From a virus, in the IMG/VR virus record IMGVR_UViG_3300028589_000017, positions 1 to 42,375 of that record: a DNA stretch of 42,375 bases; one strand, given 5' to 3'. Positions 18,961 through 27,050 of this stretch are shown here, piece after piece. Position 1 is the first letter of the stretch. Each line of letters starts with the position of its first letter. The translations under genes and the position numbers were made by a program. The notes under the pieces were generated by a model that saw only the letters and a program-made list of their open reading frames with translations, did no database searches and had not been told where the DNA came from.

Positions 18961-19965
18961 TCAGACCACGCGGGCTTCGTTGGACAGGATCGCGTCCATG
19001 CGGCGAACCGGAACGTCGTCGAACATGACCGCTTTTTTGCCGGCCACTTCGCCCATGTTGATGAAAACGTTTTTGCTGTTTTTGATCTGGCGGCGCAGGT
19101 ACGAGCGAACAACCCGCGGCACGTAGAAGCGCAGAGTGCCGGTGGTTTCGTTCGGCAGCAGTTCCAGCATCTGAACCATGATGTCGACCAGGTCCGGGCC
19201 GGTGGCGGCGTCCTTCTTCAGCAGGGTCACATCGATGTTGCAAGCTCGGACCACGTAGCGCCAGTCGCGAACGGTCAGGCCGGCATCCCAGCTGTAGTGG
19301 GTGCGATAGCCTTCGTAGCGACCTGGCGGGGTCTGGTTGTCAAAAAGGGTTTCTTCCTTGGTGTCGCCGATTTTCAAGCCGCCGACAGAGCCATCCGGGA
19401 AAATGCCGTGAACGGTGGTATCGCCCCACGCGATCAGCCACATCGAGGTATTGGTGGATCCGGTGCCGAGACAGTCGATAATGTTGTCGCCGTTCTCGGC
19501 TGCCAGGCTGTTGAAGCGCGGGGCCAAACCGGTGATGCGCTCAGGGTTTACAGCGGCATCGCCGTAAATGATCTGGGTGCCCATGTTCTGCGACATGCCC
19601 TCTAGGAAAGCGCGACTTTCCGACATCATGAAGGCTTCCTTGTCCTTCGAGATATCGACCAGTTTTTTATCGATTTCCGAATAGGTTTCCAGCATGCCGG
19701 TCTGATCACGGATCTGAACGGTGGTCGACTTCTCAGGCTGAACACCGTAGTTCAGTTTTCGCCAGGTGCCGGTCGGCAGGCCGGATCGAATTGTGGTCTT
19801 GTGGCCGGTGCCGTCGTTGCCGGGCATCCATGGGATGTCCTGCAGCATTTCGTTTTGCAGAGAAAGGATCTCGATAATCATCGCGATCTTTTTTCCTGCG
19901 TCGGTCCCTTCCTGGCGTTTCGCCAAGTCGGCCAGCGTCAGCGAGACGGTAGAGAGCAGTGCCAT
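18961..19965 (-). CDS. Major capsid protein (BPP-1 type, HK97 fold presumed)
   Basis: A 334-residue protein. The opening (TVSLTLADLAKRQ, then KIAMIIEILSLQNEMLQDIPW) and the phrase PTGTWRKLNYGVQPEKS (about residues 64-80) are typical of capsid proteins in BPP-1-like podoviruses. It builds the icosahedral shell. The order scaffold, capsid, cement and the length fit. The start is supported by GAAGAGGATTTAAACC upstream. Its codons and composition match the neighbours. Confidence 0.92.
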   Translation of the reverse strand: MALLSTVSLTLADLAKRQEGTDAGKKIAMIIEILSLQNEMLQDIPWMPGNDGTGHKTTIRSGLPTGTWRKLNYGVQPEKSTTVQIRDQTGMLETYSEIDKKLVDISKDKEAFMMSESRAFLEGMSQNMGTQIIYGDAAVNPERITGLAPRFNSLAAENGDNIIDCLGTGSTNTSMWLIAWGDTTVHGIFPDGSVGGLKIGDTKEETLFDNQTPPGRYEGYRTHYSWDAGLTVRDWRYVVRACNIDVTLLKKDAATGPDLVDIMVQMLELLPNETTGTLRFYVPRVVRSYLRRQIKNSKNVFINMGEVAGKKAVMFDDVPVRRMDAILSNEARVV

Positions 19966-19996
19966 GGTTTAAATCCTCTTCACTTTTTGGGGTGGT

Positions 19997-20758
19997 TTAC
20001 GGCTTTTTGAACAGGTGGCCAAACATAATGTCTTCGCCACGGCGCTCGGTTACAGCTCCCTCGCCTCCTTGCACGAAGTTGTCGGGTGACATTTTAGAAC
20101 CAATTGCAACCATCATTTTGAAAAATTCAGGATGCGAGCCGACGCCAGTGTAAGCGATCAGGCTGCGGAACTCTGGCGATCCGAATTGCTGCATGACTTT
20201 CGAGGCCATGGCCAGCGATTCGCCGAACTTCTCACCGCCGATGTCTGGCAGGTTTTTGCACTCTTCGGCCAGCTTGGTGTTCAGCGCTACGATTTGCTGC
20301 TCAGCTGCAGCCATCTGCTGTTCTGGCGTACCGGCCAGCTTCTGCTGGATGTCGAGGAACTTGCTGAACACTTCCTGCGCCTTGTCCTGAGACAGGCCGA
20401 GATCCTTGAAGATTTCGTGGATTTCCGGCATCACCTCGGCGTCGAGTTCAATGCCGTCCGGAGCTTTGAATTCTTCGTAAGCGTCCGGCGCGCCTTCCAG
20501 ATCCTTGTCGGCGTCATCCTTCGGCTTTTCCGAATTGTCGTCCTTCGGCTTTTCTTCCGATGGCGGCACGTCGTCTTTCACCTCGCCCAGAAGGCTGGAT
20601 GCTTCAACGTTAGTGGGCGGCGCGTCTGCTGCTGGTGGCGCTGCGTCTGGAGTCGCGGGCGCAGCTTCTGCTGGTGGCGCGCCGTCGCCATGACCACCAT
20701 CGGCTGGAGCCTCTTCTTGCAGGCAGTGCCGCAGGCGGCCGTGGATAAACATATTCAT
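19997..20758 (-). CDS. Scaffolding protein
   Basis: A 253-residue acidic protein without a recognisable enzyme domain. Residues about 15-95 are low-complexity Ala/Pro/Asp/Glu/Lys. A helical segment follows (MPEIHEIFKDLGLSQDKAQE near residue 109, and AAAEQQIVALNTKLAEE near residue 150). The C-terminus ends basic (FGHLFKKP), as expected for a capsid-binding tail. This composition, and place directly before the capsid gene, are typical of podovirus scaffolds. It guides shell assembly and is then removed. It overlaps the preceding gene by ATGA. Confidence 0.85.
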   Translation of the reverse strand: MNMFIHGRLRHCLQEEAPADGGHGDGAPPAEAAPATPDAAPPAADAPPTNVEASSLLGEVKDDVPPSEEKPKDDNSEKPKDDADKDLEGAPDAYEEFKAPDGIELDAEVMPEIHEIFKDLGLSQDKAQEVFSKFLDIQQKLAGTPEQQMAAAEQQIVALNTKLAEECKNLPDIGGEKFGESLAMASKVMQQFGSPEFRSLIAYTGVGSHPEFFKMMVAIGSKMSPDNFVQGGEGAVTERRGEDIMFGHLFKKP

Positions 20759-21072
20759 GATTCGTCACCCATTGAGTCAGTTGTGGTTGCGTCTTCGCGT
20801 GCTTCGTCGTTCATCTTCGCGTACTTCTCTGGTGCGTAGACCTCGATCAGTTGCAGCAGCTGAAGGCCTGCCGATCGCCTTCCTGACGATCTTGCCAGCA
20901 CCAGCTGGTTATCGCTGAAGCCCTCATGAAAAACACCGAACTGGCCGAGCAGATGATGCATCAGGCTTCGACCGGACCGGTGCCCCATCATGTACTGAAT
21001 GCCTCGCTGCACGCGAATTTCCGCGAGTTTACTGGCAGCGGCCTGTTTGTTCAAAATTTGCTCATCATCCAT
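20755..21072 (-). CDS. Bbp19-like protein
   Basis: A 105-residue protein. The core (GQFGVFHEGFSDNQLVLARSSGRRSAGLQLLQLI, residues about 43-76, given here only by its key phrases FGVF and GRRSAGLQLL) and the ending YAPEKYAKMNDEARE match the Bbp19 family of BPP-1-type phages, where it lies between portal and scaffold as here. Its precise function is not known; a role in head assembly is inferred. It overlaps both neighbours; GGGAGG inside the portal gene provides the ribosome site. Confidence 0.8.
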   Translation of the reverse strand: MDDEQILNKQAAASKLAEIRVQRGIQYMMGHRSGRSLMHHLLGQFGVFHEGFSDNQLVLARSSGRRSAGLQLLQLIEVYAPEKYAKMNDEAREDATTTDSMGDES

Positions 21073-22801
21073 TCAGGCCGCCTCCCGCCAAAGCACTCAG
21101 CGCGGTGTCGCCACCGGTGGGTGTTTCGGACAGCGTCTTGACTCCGTCGACCAGTGCTTTGCCCTGTTCCATCGCCATCTGCTGCTGCTGCATCTGTGCG
21201 CGATTCTGGCGGATCGCGGCCACTTCGTCATCGCCTCGCAAGATGGTTGGCGGTGCGCCGATTGCGTCGTAGAACTCGTCCTGCGCCGCGTCGGGGTTGA
21301 ACTTGTCGCCGGCATCTTGGAACCCGGCCCCCATGAGCATGCCGGTGAACTGTGCTGCACGCTGGATGGATGACGTGGCCACTGCCTTCTGGGCCTGAGC
21401 CAGAACGCTGATGTAGCCGACATCCAGAGCCATATCCTGAAGCTCTTCAGGGGGTGGCGGAAGAAGCGGCTCACCTGGCAACAAGCCCATCCAGCGCGGC
21501 ATTGACTGCTCAACCATGGCGTCAAATGTCAGCGTGATAACGGGGTCAAGCAGCTCTTTCTCGTTGCGCTCGATCACCGGGCCGAGCATGGCAATCTTTT
21601 CTTCCTGAAGCTGGGCCACTTCGTACGCTGTCATCGTTGCATCGCGGTTGGTGATCAGAAGAAACAAATCCTCGGAAAACGCTTCGCCGATATCGGTCTC
21701 GCACTCGTTGATCTCGGCGCGCAAGTTTCCGATTGCGTTCGGGTCAGGCACATAGGTCGGCTGCATGGCGATGCCGATCAGGTTGTCAGGAACCCAGTTG
21801 ATGCCGCCCGGGACGATAGATCCTCCGCCAAGCCCCTTCAGACTTACCGGCGCCGTCCGGTTCGGGTTGGCCAGATGCGAGATCAGGCGCATTTTGTCCG
21901 ACTCAAGCTTCTGCAGCTCTCGAGACTTTGGCAGGGCCTGGTATCCGGGTCCGGTGCCGTAAACGTTGTTGCCGGTAACCAGCCAGCGCGGCGCAGCAAT
22001 TGGGAAGTGCTTGAACCCGCTACGCCGCAAGATCCCGCAGTTTTCCCCGCCAGAATTCGACTCCCAGTAGGTCGATTTGTAAGGCATGGACAGGTTGTCG
22101 ACATAGCGCATGTCGGCATCTGGGTTCGGCTCAATCAGGTGGTGCACGGTGATCCGTGAGATATCACCGCGCTCTGCCGCAAGCCTGGCCTGAGCAGAAA
22201 CGTTATCGGCGCCGAACTTCTGAACCATCTGGCGCGGCGTCATTTGCTCGCAGCGATAGAAGGTGTCGACGTCACCCTGATCATTGGTGTCCAGGCAGTA
22301 GCTTCCGCACGGGTAATGAGTGAACCGGATCACTTCGCCCCTGTGCGCGACGCACGACATTGCCGCCGTGCCGTAGATGCCCTGCGAATTGTAAACCTGT
22401 TCAAGCGACTCGTAGAGATTGGTTTTCGAAAGCGTGATTCGCAAAGCGCTTTGCACCGCGTAGAGCCATCGGCGCACCGGCATTGTGTCCTTGGCATCCT
22501 TTGGGCGGACTACTTCAAACCAAGGCCGAGACTTGCTGGACATGCCGCTGGACATGCCGGCGGAAAGACGCTCGCTGGCGCGGATCGGCTTCGGGTTGTT
22601 GATCTTCTGGTCGCGGCGCTCTCCAGAGTTAGTGATATCGCCTTCGAACTGAGCTGAATATGGGGAAATGAACGCACGCAGGTCTTTGTAGACCGGCAGC
22701 CACGATTTGTTCCGCTCATTGACGAGTGCGTTCGCCTTCTTCTGTAAACGCTCAAGCTCGGTGTAATGGGCGTTGCCGCCGGTCTTGCCTTTATCGTCCA
22801 T
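21065..22801 (-). CDS. Portal protein (T7-type head-to-tail connector)
   Basis: A 578-residue protein of the T7 gp8-type head-tail connector family. Visible marks are WLPVYKDLRAFISP (about residues 38-51), RASERLSAGMSSGMSSKSRPW (near 78-97, key residues LSAGM and RPW), an EVYNSQGIYGTAA-like segment near 138, and PGYQALPKSRELQKLE near 285. Twelve copies form the ring at one vertex through which DNA is packed and later leaves, and on which the adaptor sits. The C-terminal 60 residues are Gln- and Gly-rich. Length is slightly above T7 gp8 (536). Confidence 0.92.
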   Translation of the reverse strand: MDDKGKTGGNAHYTELERLQKKANALVNERNKSWLPVYKDLRAFISPYSAQFEGDITNSGERRDQKINNPKPIRASERLSAGMSSGMSSKSRPWFEVVRPKDAKDTMPVRRWLYAVQSALRITLSKTNLYESLEQVYNSQGIYGTAAMSCVAHRGEVIRFTHYPCGSYCLDTNDQGDVDTFYRCEQMTPRQMVQKFGADNVSAQARLAAERGDISRITVHHLIEPNPDADMRYVDNLSMPYKSTYWESNSGGENCGILRRSGFKHFPIAAPRWLVTGNNVYGTGPGYQALPKSRELQKLESDKMRLISHLANPNRTAPVSLKGLGGGSIVPGGINWVPDNLIGIAMQPTYVPDPNAIGNLRAEINECETDIGEAFSEDLFLLITNRDATMTAYEVAQLQEEKIAMLGPVIERNEKELLDPVITLTFDAMVEQSMPRWMGLLPGEPLLPPPPEELQDMALDVGYISVLAQAQKAVATSSIQRAAQFTGMLMGAGFQDAGDKFNPDAAQDEFYDAIGAPPTILRGDDEVAAIRQNRAQMQQQQMAMEQGKALVDGVKTLSETPTGGDTALSALAGGGLNG

Positions 22802-22806
22802 CAGAT

Positions 22807-23151
22807 TCAGCTCCCGAGCAGGCTTTTCATCGAGGTGGATGCTGGCGCTGCGAGACCCTGGGAGCCGGTCAGGATATTGCCTGACAAGCCAGCGGCAGCG
22901 AGCTGGCGTTTCCGCTGTGCGTCTCGCGCAGACATGGTTTCATCGCTGATCGCCACTGGCACTGATTCTGGCGTAACAGCTCCAGTCGAATCGGCGGCGT
23001 CCTTTGCGGCTTTTTCTGCGGCTTCGGTCGGAGATAGCGCCCGGTCAGACCCATACAGCAGGTCACCGGCAGGATCAGGCAGGCCAAGCTTTTTCCCGAA
23101 CTGGTGGCCAAGGTCGAACTTGGCAAGGGTACTTCTGATTTTTTTGCTCAT
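22807..23151 (-). CDS. Small hypothetical protein between GNAT-like protein and portal (114 aa)
   Basis: The protein is basic at the N-terminus (MSKKIRSTLAKFDLGHQFGKK), with an Ala-rich middle (SPTEAAEKAAKDAADS) and a Gly/Ser-rich end. Similar small proteins stand before the portal gene in podovirus genomes of this type. I do not recognise a domain. It may be a minor virion or assembly protein. It lies three bases downstream of the preceding stop. Confidence 0.65.
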   Translation of the reverse strand: MSKKIRSTLAKFDLGHQFGKKLGLPDPAGDLLYGSDRALSPTEAAEKAAKDAADSTGAVTPESVPVAISDETMSARDAQRKRQLAAAGLSGNILTGSQGLAAPASTSMKSLLGS

Positions 23152-23154
23152 CGA

Positions 23155-23592
23155 TCAATCTCCAAAAAGTGCATAAACAAAAAGATCGCTGCCATCCGGG
23201 GCGCCGCGTTTCATCGTCGATTCGTAGCGGTAGCCGATTGCCCGCAAGAATACCTGACTTGCCCTGTCTGTGACTTCGCTGGTTGCCTGTACCCGGTGAA
23301 GTCGGTCGGTCACCATCAGATCAAGGATTCTGCTCCGCACAACTCGCGCCAGCTCCTTGCCGTGACCTCTTGCGATTTCGCGGTTCACCAGCGCGCAAGC
23401 ATCGGCCACCCCCTCCCAAGCCGGAGTGTAGAACGTCACGGCGATCAGCAGGTCATCAAGGTAATAGCTGGTCATGCCGCGACCTACATTTTCGATCTCG
23501 CGCAGCCAGAACCCGAAAGGGTCAGCCTCTGCTACCGGCACCAGCGCGGCGTCACCGACCCGGTATGGCTTGGCGATGATCTCAGCTTGCAT
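23155..23592 (-). CDS. GNAT-like protein following the terminase
   Basis: A 145-residue protein. I chose ATG 23592, which overlaps the end of the terminase gene and has GGAG ten bases upstream; longer frames would lie within terminase. The pattern is that of a GNAT fold. YYLDDLLIAVTFYTP gives a central strand, EIARGHGKELARVV (near residue 77) stands where the acetyl-CoA loop and helix should be, and ASQVFLRAIGYRYE (near residue 117) gives the last helix and strand. Enzyme activity is unproven. T7-like phages have one such protein (gp13); here it is one of two, and its role is unknown. Confidence 0.65.
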   Translation of the reverse strand: MQAEIIAKPYRVGDAALVPVAEADPFGFWLREIENVGRGMTSYYLDDLLIAVTFYTPAWEGVADACALVNREIARGHGKELARVVRSRILDLMVTDRLHRVQATSEVTDRASQVFLRAIGYRYESTMKRGAPDGSDLFVYALFGD

Positions 23593-25084
23593 ATGGGTCG
23601 AACTCCGTCTGCACGCCGTCGCTGTTGGTGCCCGGCTTGTGTTCACGGCGCATGATCTGCATAGCGAAGGACAGGCAAAGAGCATCCGCATCATCAGGAC
23701 TCATGCCAAGGCGCTTTTTGATGTCCTTCTTTTTCTCAAGGTGAACGATTTCCTTGGCGTCGGTATTGTAGTTCGGCGCCGTCAGTTCTCTCTCCAGCTC
23801 AGGGTCGTCCTCGATGGCCAGTCCGGCGCGCAGGGCTTCGCGCATCTGCCACCACATGTAGGTCCGCATGTTCAGGAACTTTGGGTCCGGAGAACCGCTG
23901 CCGAAGTCGATGTCGATCACGCTAGCGTTCGGGCGCAGCTTACGGATCTGGTCGGCCACTGGGCCGCCGACGCCGGTTGAGTCGACAAACACAGCGTCAG
24001 GGTTGTGTTCGTCGATCAGTGTGCAGACCTTCATGGCGAATTTGGTGGTGTCGCGGGTTTCGCTGCCAGGGATCTTCAGCTTCTTGATCGATCTGGCATC
24101 CATCCCGCGCCGGAATCTGATCACGTTGTTGTCGGCGCCGCCCCGGGCGATGTCGATCGACATCACAAGGCCGTCGTGCATGGTGCTGTAGACCGGGCGC
24201 TTGCGTGCCTCGGCTACCCAGTCCTGCGGGATAAGTTGCAATTCGGATGCCCTCGGGAATTCACCGCGCACGCGGATACGGAAGAAGTCGGAGTCCTCGC
24301 CAAAGTCTTCGGCCCACTTGGCGATCTCTTTCTTGTTGGTGCCTTCGACGGTGCGGCTGTCGATTTGCCGGCAGATCCACCGGTGGCGGTAGCGGGTGAA
24401 GCATTCGGCAAATCGTCCGGTGTTCAGTGTTGGGTTCCCGAACGCGATCCAGATAATTTCGGTGTTCTCGTCCGTCAGCGCGCCCTCTGCCACTTCCCAT
24501 ACCTTGTCAGCGATACCAGAGGCCTCATCGAAGATGAGCAAGATCCGTTTACCCTTGTTGTGCAAGCCTGCGAATGCTTCGGTGTTGTGTTCGCTCCAAG
24601 GGATCGCGTCGGCTCGCCAGCTGCGGACGTGTTCGCTGTCGTTGCTGGCCACGGCCGTCGCGGTCGTGTTGAACCAGTCACTGGTGATTGACAGGCGCCG
24701 CCACTTTCCGACCTCTGGCCAGGTCTTCGTTCTCAGTTGGTTTTCGGTGGTGGCGGTGACGACAATCTTGCAGTCTTCGCAGGTCGACATGGCCCAATCG
24801 ATGATCATGCTGATGTCGGCGGACTTTCCGATACCGTGGCCTGAAGCAACCGCGATGCGCAGCGGCTGAAATCTTGTCTCCGGGTTCTGTAGATGCTTGC
24901 CGATGATCTGCAGGTTCTCCCGCTGCCAGTCGCGCGGCCCGCGCACCTCGGCCAGTTCCGTGCCCTCCACACCCCACGGGTAGGCGTAATAGGCGAATCC
25001 CTCCGGGTCATGCGTAAAGCCCGCCATGTCCTCGATCAGCTCAAGCTCAAGGTCATGGCGGGACATTTCCACAAGGGCTGTCAT
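23582..25084 (-). CDS. terL: Terminase large subunit
   Basis: A 500-residue DNA-packaging motor. The ATPase half has Walker A SGHGIGKS (residues 81-88), an adenine-site-like QRENLQII (54-61) and Walker B LLIFDEAS (182-189, D186/E187). The nuclease half has the RNase H-like acidic residues: D311 in MSIDIARGGAD, D368 in VFVDSTGVGGP, and D465/D467 in PDDADALC. It pumps DNA into the procapsid through the portal and cuts the concatemer. All key residues are present. It overlaps the small subunit gene by ATGA. The family resembles those of headful or cos phages rather than T7. Confidence 0.95.
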   Translation of the reverse strand: MTALVEMSRHDLELELIEDMAGFTHDPEGFAYYAYPWGVEGTELAEVRGPRDWQRENLQIIGKHLQNPETRFQPLRIAVASGHGIGKSADISMIIDWAMSTCEDCKIVVTATTENQLRTKTWPEVGKWRRLSITSDWFNTTATAVASNDSEHVRSWRADAIPWSEHNTEAFAGLHNKGKRILLIFDEASGIADKVWEVAEGALTDENTEIIWIAFGNPTLNTGRFAECFTRYRHRWICRQIDSRTVEGTNKKEIAKWAEDFGEDSDFFRIRVRGEFPRASELQLIPQDWVAEARKRPVYSTMHDGLVMSIDIARGGADNNVIRFRRGMDARSIKKLKIPGSETRDTTKFAMKVCTLIDEHNPDAVFVDSTGVGGPVADQIRKLRPNASVIDIDFGSGSPDPKFLNMRTYMWWQMREALRAGLAIEDDPELERELTAPNYNTDAKEIVHLEKKKDIKKRLGMSPDDADALCLSFAMQIMRREHKPGTNSDGVQTEFDPYAS

Positions 25085-25665
25085 TTCATTTCTGCCCGGC
25101 GCGTGCGTGCAGCCTGTAGACGCTTGGCGATGGCTGCCGTGTCTTCCTCAACCACGCGATCAGCAAAGGCGCCAACCTCAACATGCTTGCCGAGCAGCTC
25201 AAGGTTTTTCAGTCTGTCGATCCATTTGATTTTCTTCAGTACACCAATGACCTTGCGCGCATCGCCTTCGCTTTCGAACAGGTCTGCGATCTCTACGCCG
25301 TTAAGTGATTGGCGCCAGACCTTCGGCCACTCACTCAGCGCCTTAAGCGACATGTCGTCGTTGAGAATATCGATGATATCCATCTGATCCATGTCATACA
25401 GGCGCTGCAGGACGTAATCGGCGTCGACCTGGATGCGCTCGCTGCGTTGCTTTTTGAGCTTGTCGATAAATGTCAGGCACAGCGGGTCGTTCAATAGGCG
25501 ATATGCCGTTGCGGCAGAGCTACGATCGGAGTAACCGGCGCGGCGCGCGGCAAGCGCTCCCTTCATTCCGGTGTCCGTTATGTAGAATTCGCAGAACAGC
25601 CGAGGCCGCCCGGTCGGCTCGCCGGCCTCGTTCTTCTTCTTGCGCTTCGGAAGTGCTTCGTTCAT
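25081..25665 (-). CDS. terS: Terminase small subunit
   Basis: A 194-residue protein of the terminase_2 family. It shows the N-terminal helix-turn-helix region: FCEFYITDTGMKGALAARRAGYS near residues 25-47 (key residues GxxGxAARRAGYS) and AATAYRLLNDP near 50-60, followed by a basic DKLKKQRSERI segment and a helical oligomerisation part. It recognises the packaging site and loads the large subunit. Position directly before terL is usual. GGAAATGGGGA precedes ATG 25665. The C-terminus is basic (RLQAARTRRAEMK). Confidence 0.88.
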   Translation of the reverse strand: MNEALPKRKKKNEAGEPTGRPRLFCEFYITDTGMKGALAARRAGYSDRSSAATAYRLLNDPLCLTFIDKLKKQRSERIQVDADYVLQRLYDMDQMDIIDILNDDMSLKALSEWPKVWRQSLNGVEIADLFESEGDARKVIGVLKKIKWIDRLKNLELLGKHVEVGAFADRVVEEDTAAIAKRLQAARTRRAEMK

Positions 25666-25682
25666 TCCCCATTTCCTTGTGA

Positions 25683-26201
25683 TTAAGCGCTGACCAGAAG
25701 GCCGTCCCAGTTGCCCTTCAGGGATTTGCGGAAGTCGAAAGCGTTGGAAATTGTGGCCGCTGTAGCGCCGCCGTTGGTGTAGCGCACGACATAGCTGGTA
25801 TTTGGCTTCAGGTAAATTCGGCTGTCATCGCCCGGAATACTGACCGAGGCTTGTCCGGTTCCGACGCTGGCTCGGTAAGTGTTGCCAGTCAATGCTGCGC
25901 CGAGCGCACCAGGGGTAACACCTTGCTTGATCGTTGCCGGCGGAGGCGCCGTGATTGCGAGTTGGCGGTTAAGTAGGCGAGGATCGGTTCCGGCGGAGAA
26001 GGTTGCTTCGAACAGCTCGACGGTCAATATTGACTCGCTGCTGCTGTAACTGCGCTGGAGAATTGCCAAGCCATCGGCGCCCGTGGTGATGCCGGTATAC
26101 GCCAAGCCAGCGGCGGCGATTCCCGCAAAGCTCATTTCCGCGCGGAAGATCAAGCCAGCGGCGATCACATATTCGTCGAATGTCATGGACGGGGTAGGCA
26201 T
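25683..26201 (-). CDS. Hypothetical protein between lysis and packaging genes (172 aa)
   Basis: The start ATG 26201 has AAGGAGAAACCG upstream and overlaps the stop of the membrane gene (TAATG). The protein is beta-rich and compact, with phrases TFDEYVIAAGLIFRAEMSF at the N-terminus and DDSRIYLKPNTSYVVRYTN near residue 126. The pattern NTSYVVRYTN with a DFRKSL end resembles receptor- or structure-type beta-sandwiches in phages, but I cannot name a family. Being at the head of the packaging genes, it could be a virion or lysis-timing protein. Confidence 0.6.
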   Translation of the reverse strand: MPTPSMTFDEYVIAAGLIFRAEMSFAGIAAAGLAYTGITTGADGLAILQRSYSSSESILTVELFEATFSAGTDPRLLNRQLAITAPPPATIKQGVTPGALGAALTGNTYRASVGTGQASVSIPGDDSRIYLKPNTSYVVRYTNGGATAATISNAFDFRKSLKGNWDGLLVSA

Positions 26202-26497
26202 TACGGTTTCTCCTTGTAGGGACATGTGGCACAGCGGATTCGATTGACAGTGTACGCCCGGATATGGGGCCAGATGGTTTTCATCCACCAGTGGCGAACG
26301 CCAATCGCGGCAAGGGAGCAGAATAGGACGGCGTCGGCGACCTGTGAGTTTGGGCGGCTCAACTCACCAAGGGCGGCTAGGACGAGGAACAAATAGAGGA
26401 ATTTCCCGACGATCCCGTCACTGACCCTTCGGGATATCAGACACCAGACTGCGTGGACCATGACGATGACAACGGCATAAACGCCAATGCTGACCAT
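26201..26497 (-). CDS. Small membrane protein, possible second holin or antiholin
   Basis: A 98-residue protein with three likely membrane spans: residues 2-21 (VSIGVYAVVIVMVHAVW), 31-48 (VGKFLYLFLVLAALGEL) and 53-70 (VADAVLFCSLAAIG). A short C-terminal region holds a CATCPYK motif. It is translationally packed between the holin-like gene and the 172-residue gene. Tandem small membrane genes of this size in a lysis position often act as holin and antiholin. That function is inferred. Confidence 0.55.
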   Translation of the reverse strand: MVSIGVYAVVIVMVHAVWCLISRRVSDGIVGKFLYLFLVLAALGELSRPNSQVADAVLFCSLAAIGVRHWWMKTIWPHIRAYTVNRIRCATCPYKEKP

Positions 26498-26802
26498 TAG
26501 TTACCACCTCCAAACCGTGATTTGATGAGGGCAACAAGGTCGATGGACTTTACCGCCCGTATACCAGCGGAGAGCAGAGAGCCACCGAAAGCCCCTAATA
26601 GGAACCCAACACTGCCGGCCAGTTCCGGAATGATGCTCCACTTGTACACGGCCAGCGGCGTCGCGAAGTAGGAGCAGGCCACTCCACAGAAGAGAAAGAA
26701 CAGCTTTCCCTGCCAGGTCGTCAGCTCCTTTTCAATGGGAAGAACAACGATCGCCCCCACAAGCCCGGCCAATGCCAGCTTCGTATCGTCCCACATGCTC
26801 AT
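26497..26802 (-). CDS. Putative holin
   Basis: A 101-residue protein. Three hydrophobic stretches are visible: residues about 8-22 (LALAGLVGAIVVLPI), 32-50 (KLFFLFCGVACSYFATPL) and 60-82 (LAGSVGFLLGAFGGSLLSAG). A basic C-terminus (ALIKSRFGGGN) follows. Size and topology suit a class I holin that opens the inner membrane at a set time. A 16-codon leader frame ends inside its start codon (ATGA), so its translation is likely coupled to the leader. It is the first sizeable gene after the late promoter. An endolysin is not next to it. Confidence 0.7.
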   Translation of the reverse strand: MSMWDDTKLALAGLVGAIVVLPIEKELTTWQGKLFFLFCGVACSYFATPLAVYKWSIIPELAGSVGFLLGAFGGSLLSAGIRAVKSIDLVALIKSRFGGGN

Positions 26803-26849
26803 AGGCTGAATACTCCGCGCGGCGTCTTATTGCTTTGGTGTTCAGCCAT
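26799..26849 (-). CDS. Sixteen-codon leader peptide upstream of the holin
   Basis: ATG 26849 stands seven bases behind a strong AGGAGG, far better than the site before the holin itself. The 16-residue product (MAEHQSNKTPRGVFSL) is hydrophilic, with no domain. Its TGA overlaps the holin ATG. The arrangement suggests a short leader that sets holin translation by coupling, although an incidental frame cannot be excluded. Confidence 0.5.
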   Translation of the reverse strand: MAEHQSNKTPRGVFSL

Positions 26850-26884
26850 TGCCGGCCTCCTGATGATTGGTAGTGCCCAGACGC

Positions 26885-26909
26885 ACAAAAGCCAGGGCAA
26901 GCCTGGCTT
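26885..26909 (-). terminator. Terminator-like hairpin in the late leader
   Basis: On the minus strand AAGCCAGG (26909-26902) and CCTGGCTT (26896-26889) form an 8-bp stem with loop CTTGC, ending in a short TTTTGTG. It lies about 40 bases past the predicted late transcription start and before the leader peptide. The T tract is short, so it could be a regulated or weak terminator, in the manner of a lambda tR'-type site. Confidence 0.55.
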
Positions 26910-26950
26910 CTGTACATCCTGTGGCGCAATGGGGGAACGCCCGGCTGGGA

Positions 26951-26987
26951 TGGGCGAACTATAGTGGCGAGCAAGTGGCGCGGTCAA
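26951..26987 (-). promoter_or_regulatory. Probable late promoter
   Basis: Minus strand: -35 TTGACC (26987-26982), 18-bp spacer, -10 TATAGT (26963-26958), start expected near 26951. Both boxes match five of six consensus bases. It lies right after the strong terminator that closes the upstream region and just before the holin and structural genes, so it is the natural late promoter. Confidence 0.7.
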
Positions 26988-26996
26988 ATTTTGCGC

Positions 26997-27028
26997 AAAA
27001 AAATCCCCGCTCGTAGTGGCGGGGATTT
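26997..27028 (-). terminator. Strong terminator closing the early/middle operon
   Basis: On the minus strand a 10-bp stem AAATCCCCGC / GCGGGGATTT (27028-27019 and 27010-27001), with an eight-base loop, runs into a row of T residues (26997-27003 are all A on the plus strand). It directly follows the stop of the gene at 27051. Confidence 0.88.
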
Positions 27029-27050
27029 CATCGTGCATCCAGGTATTGGG

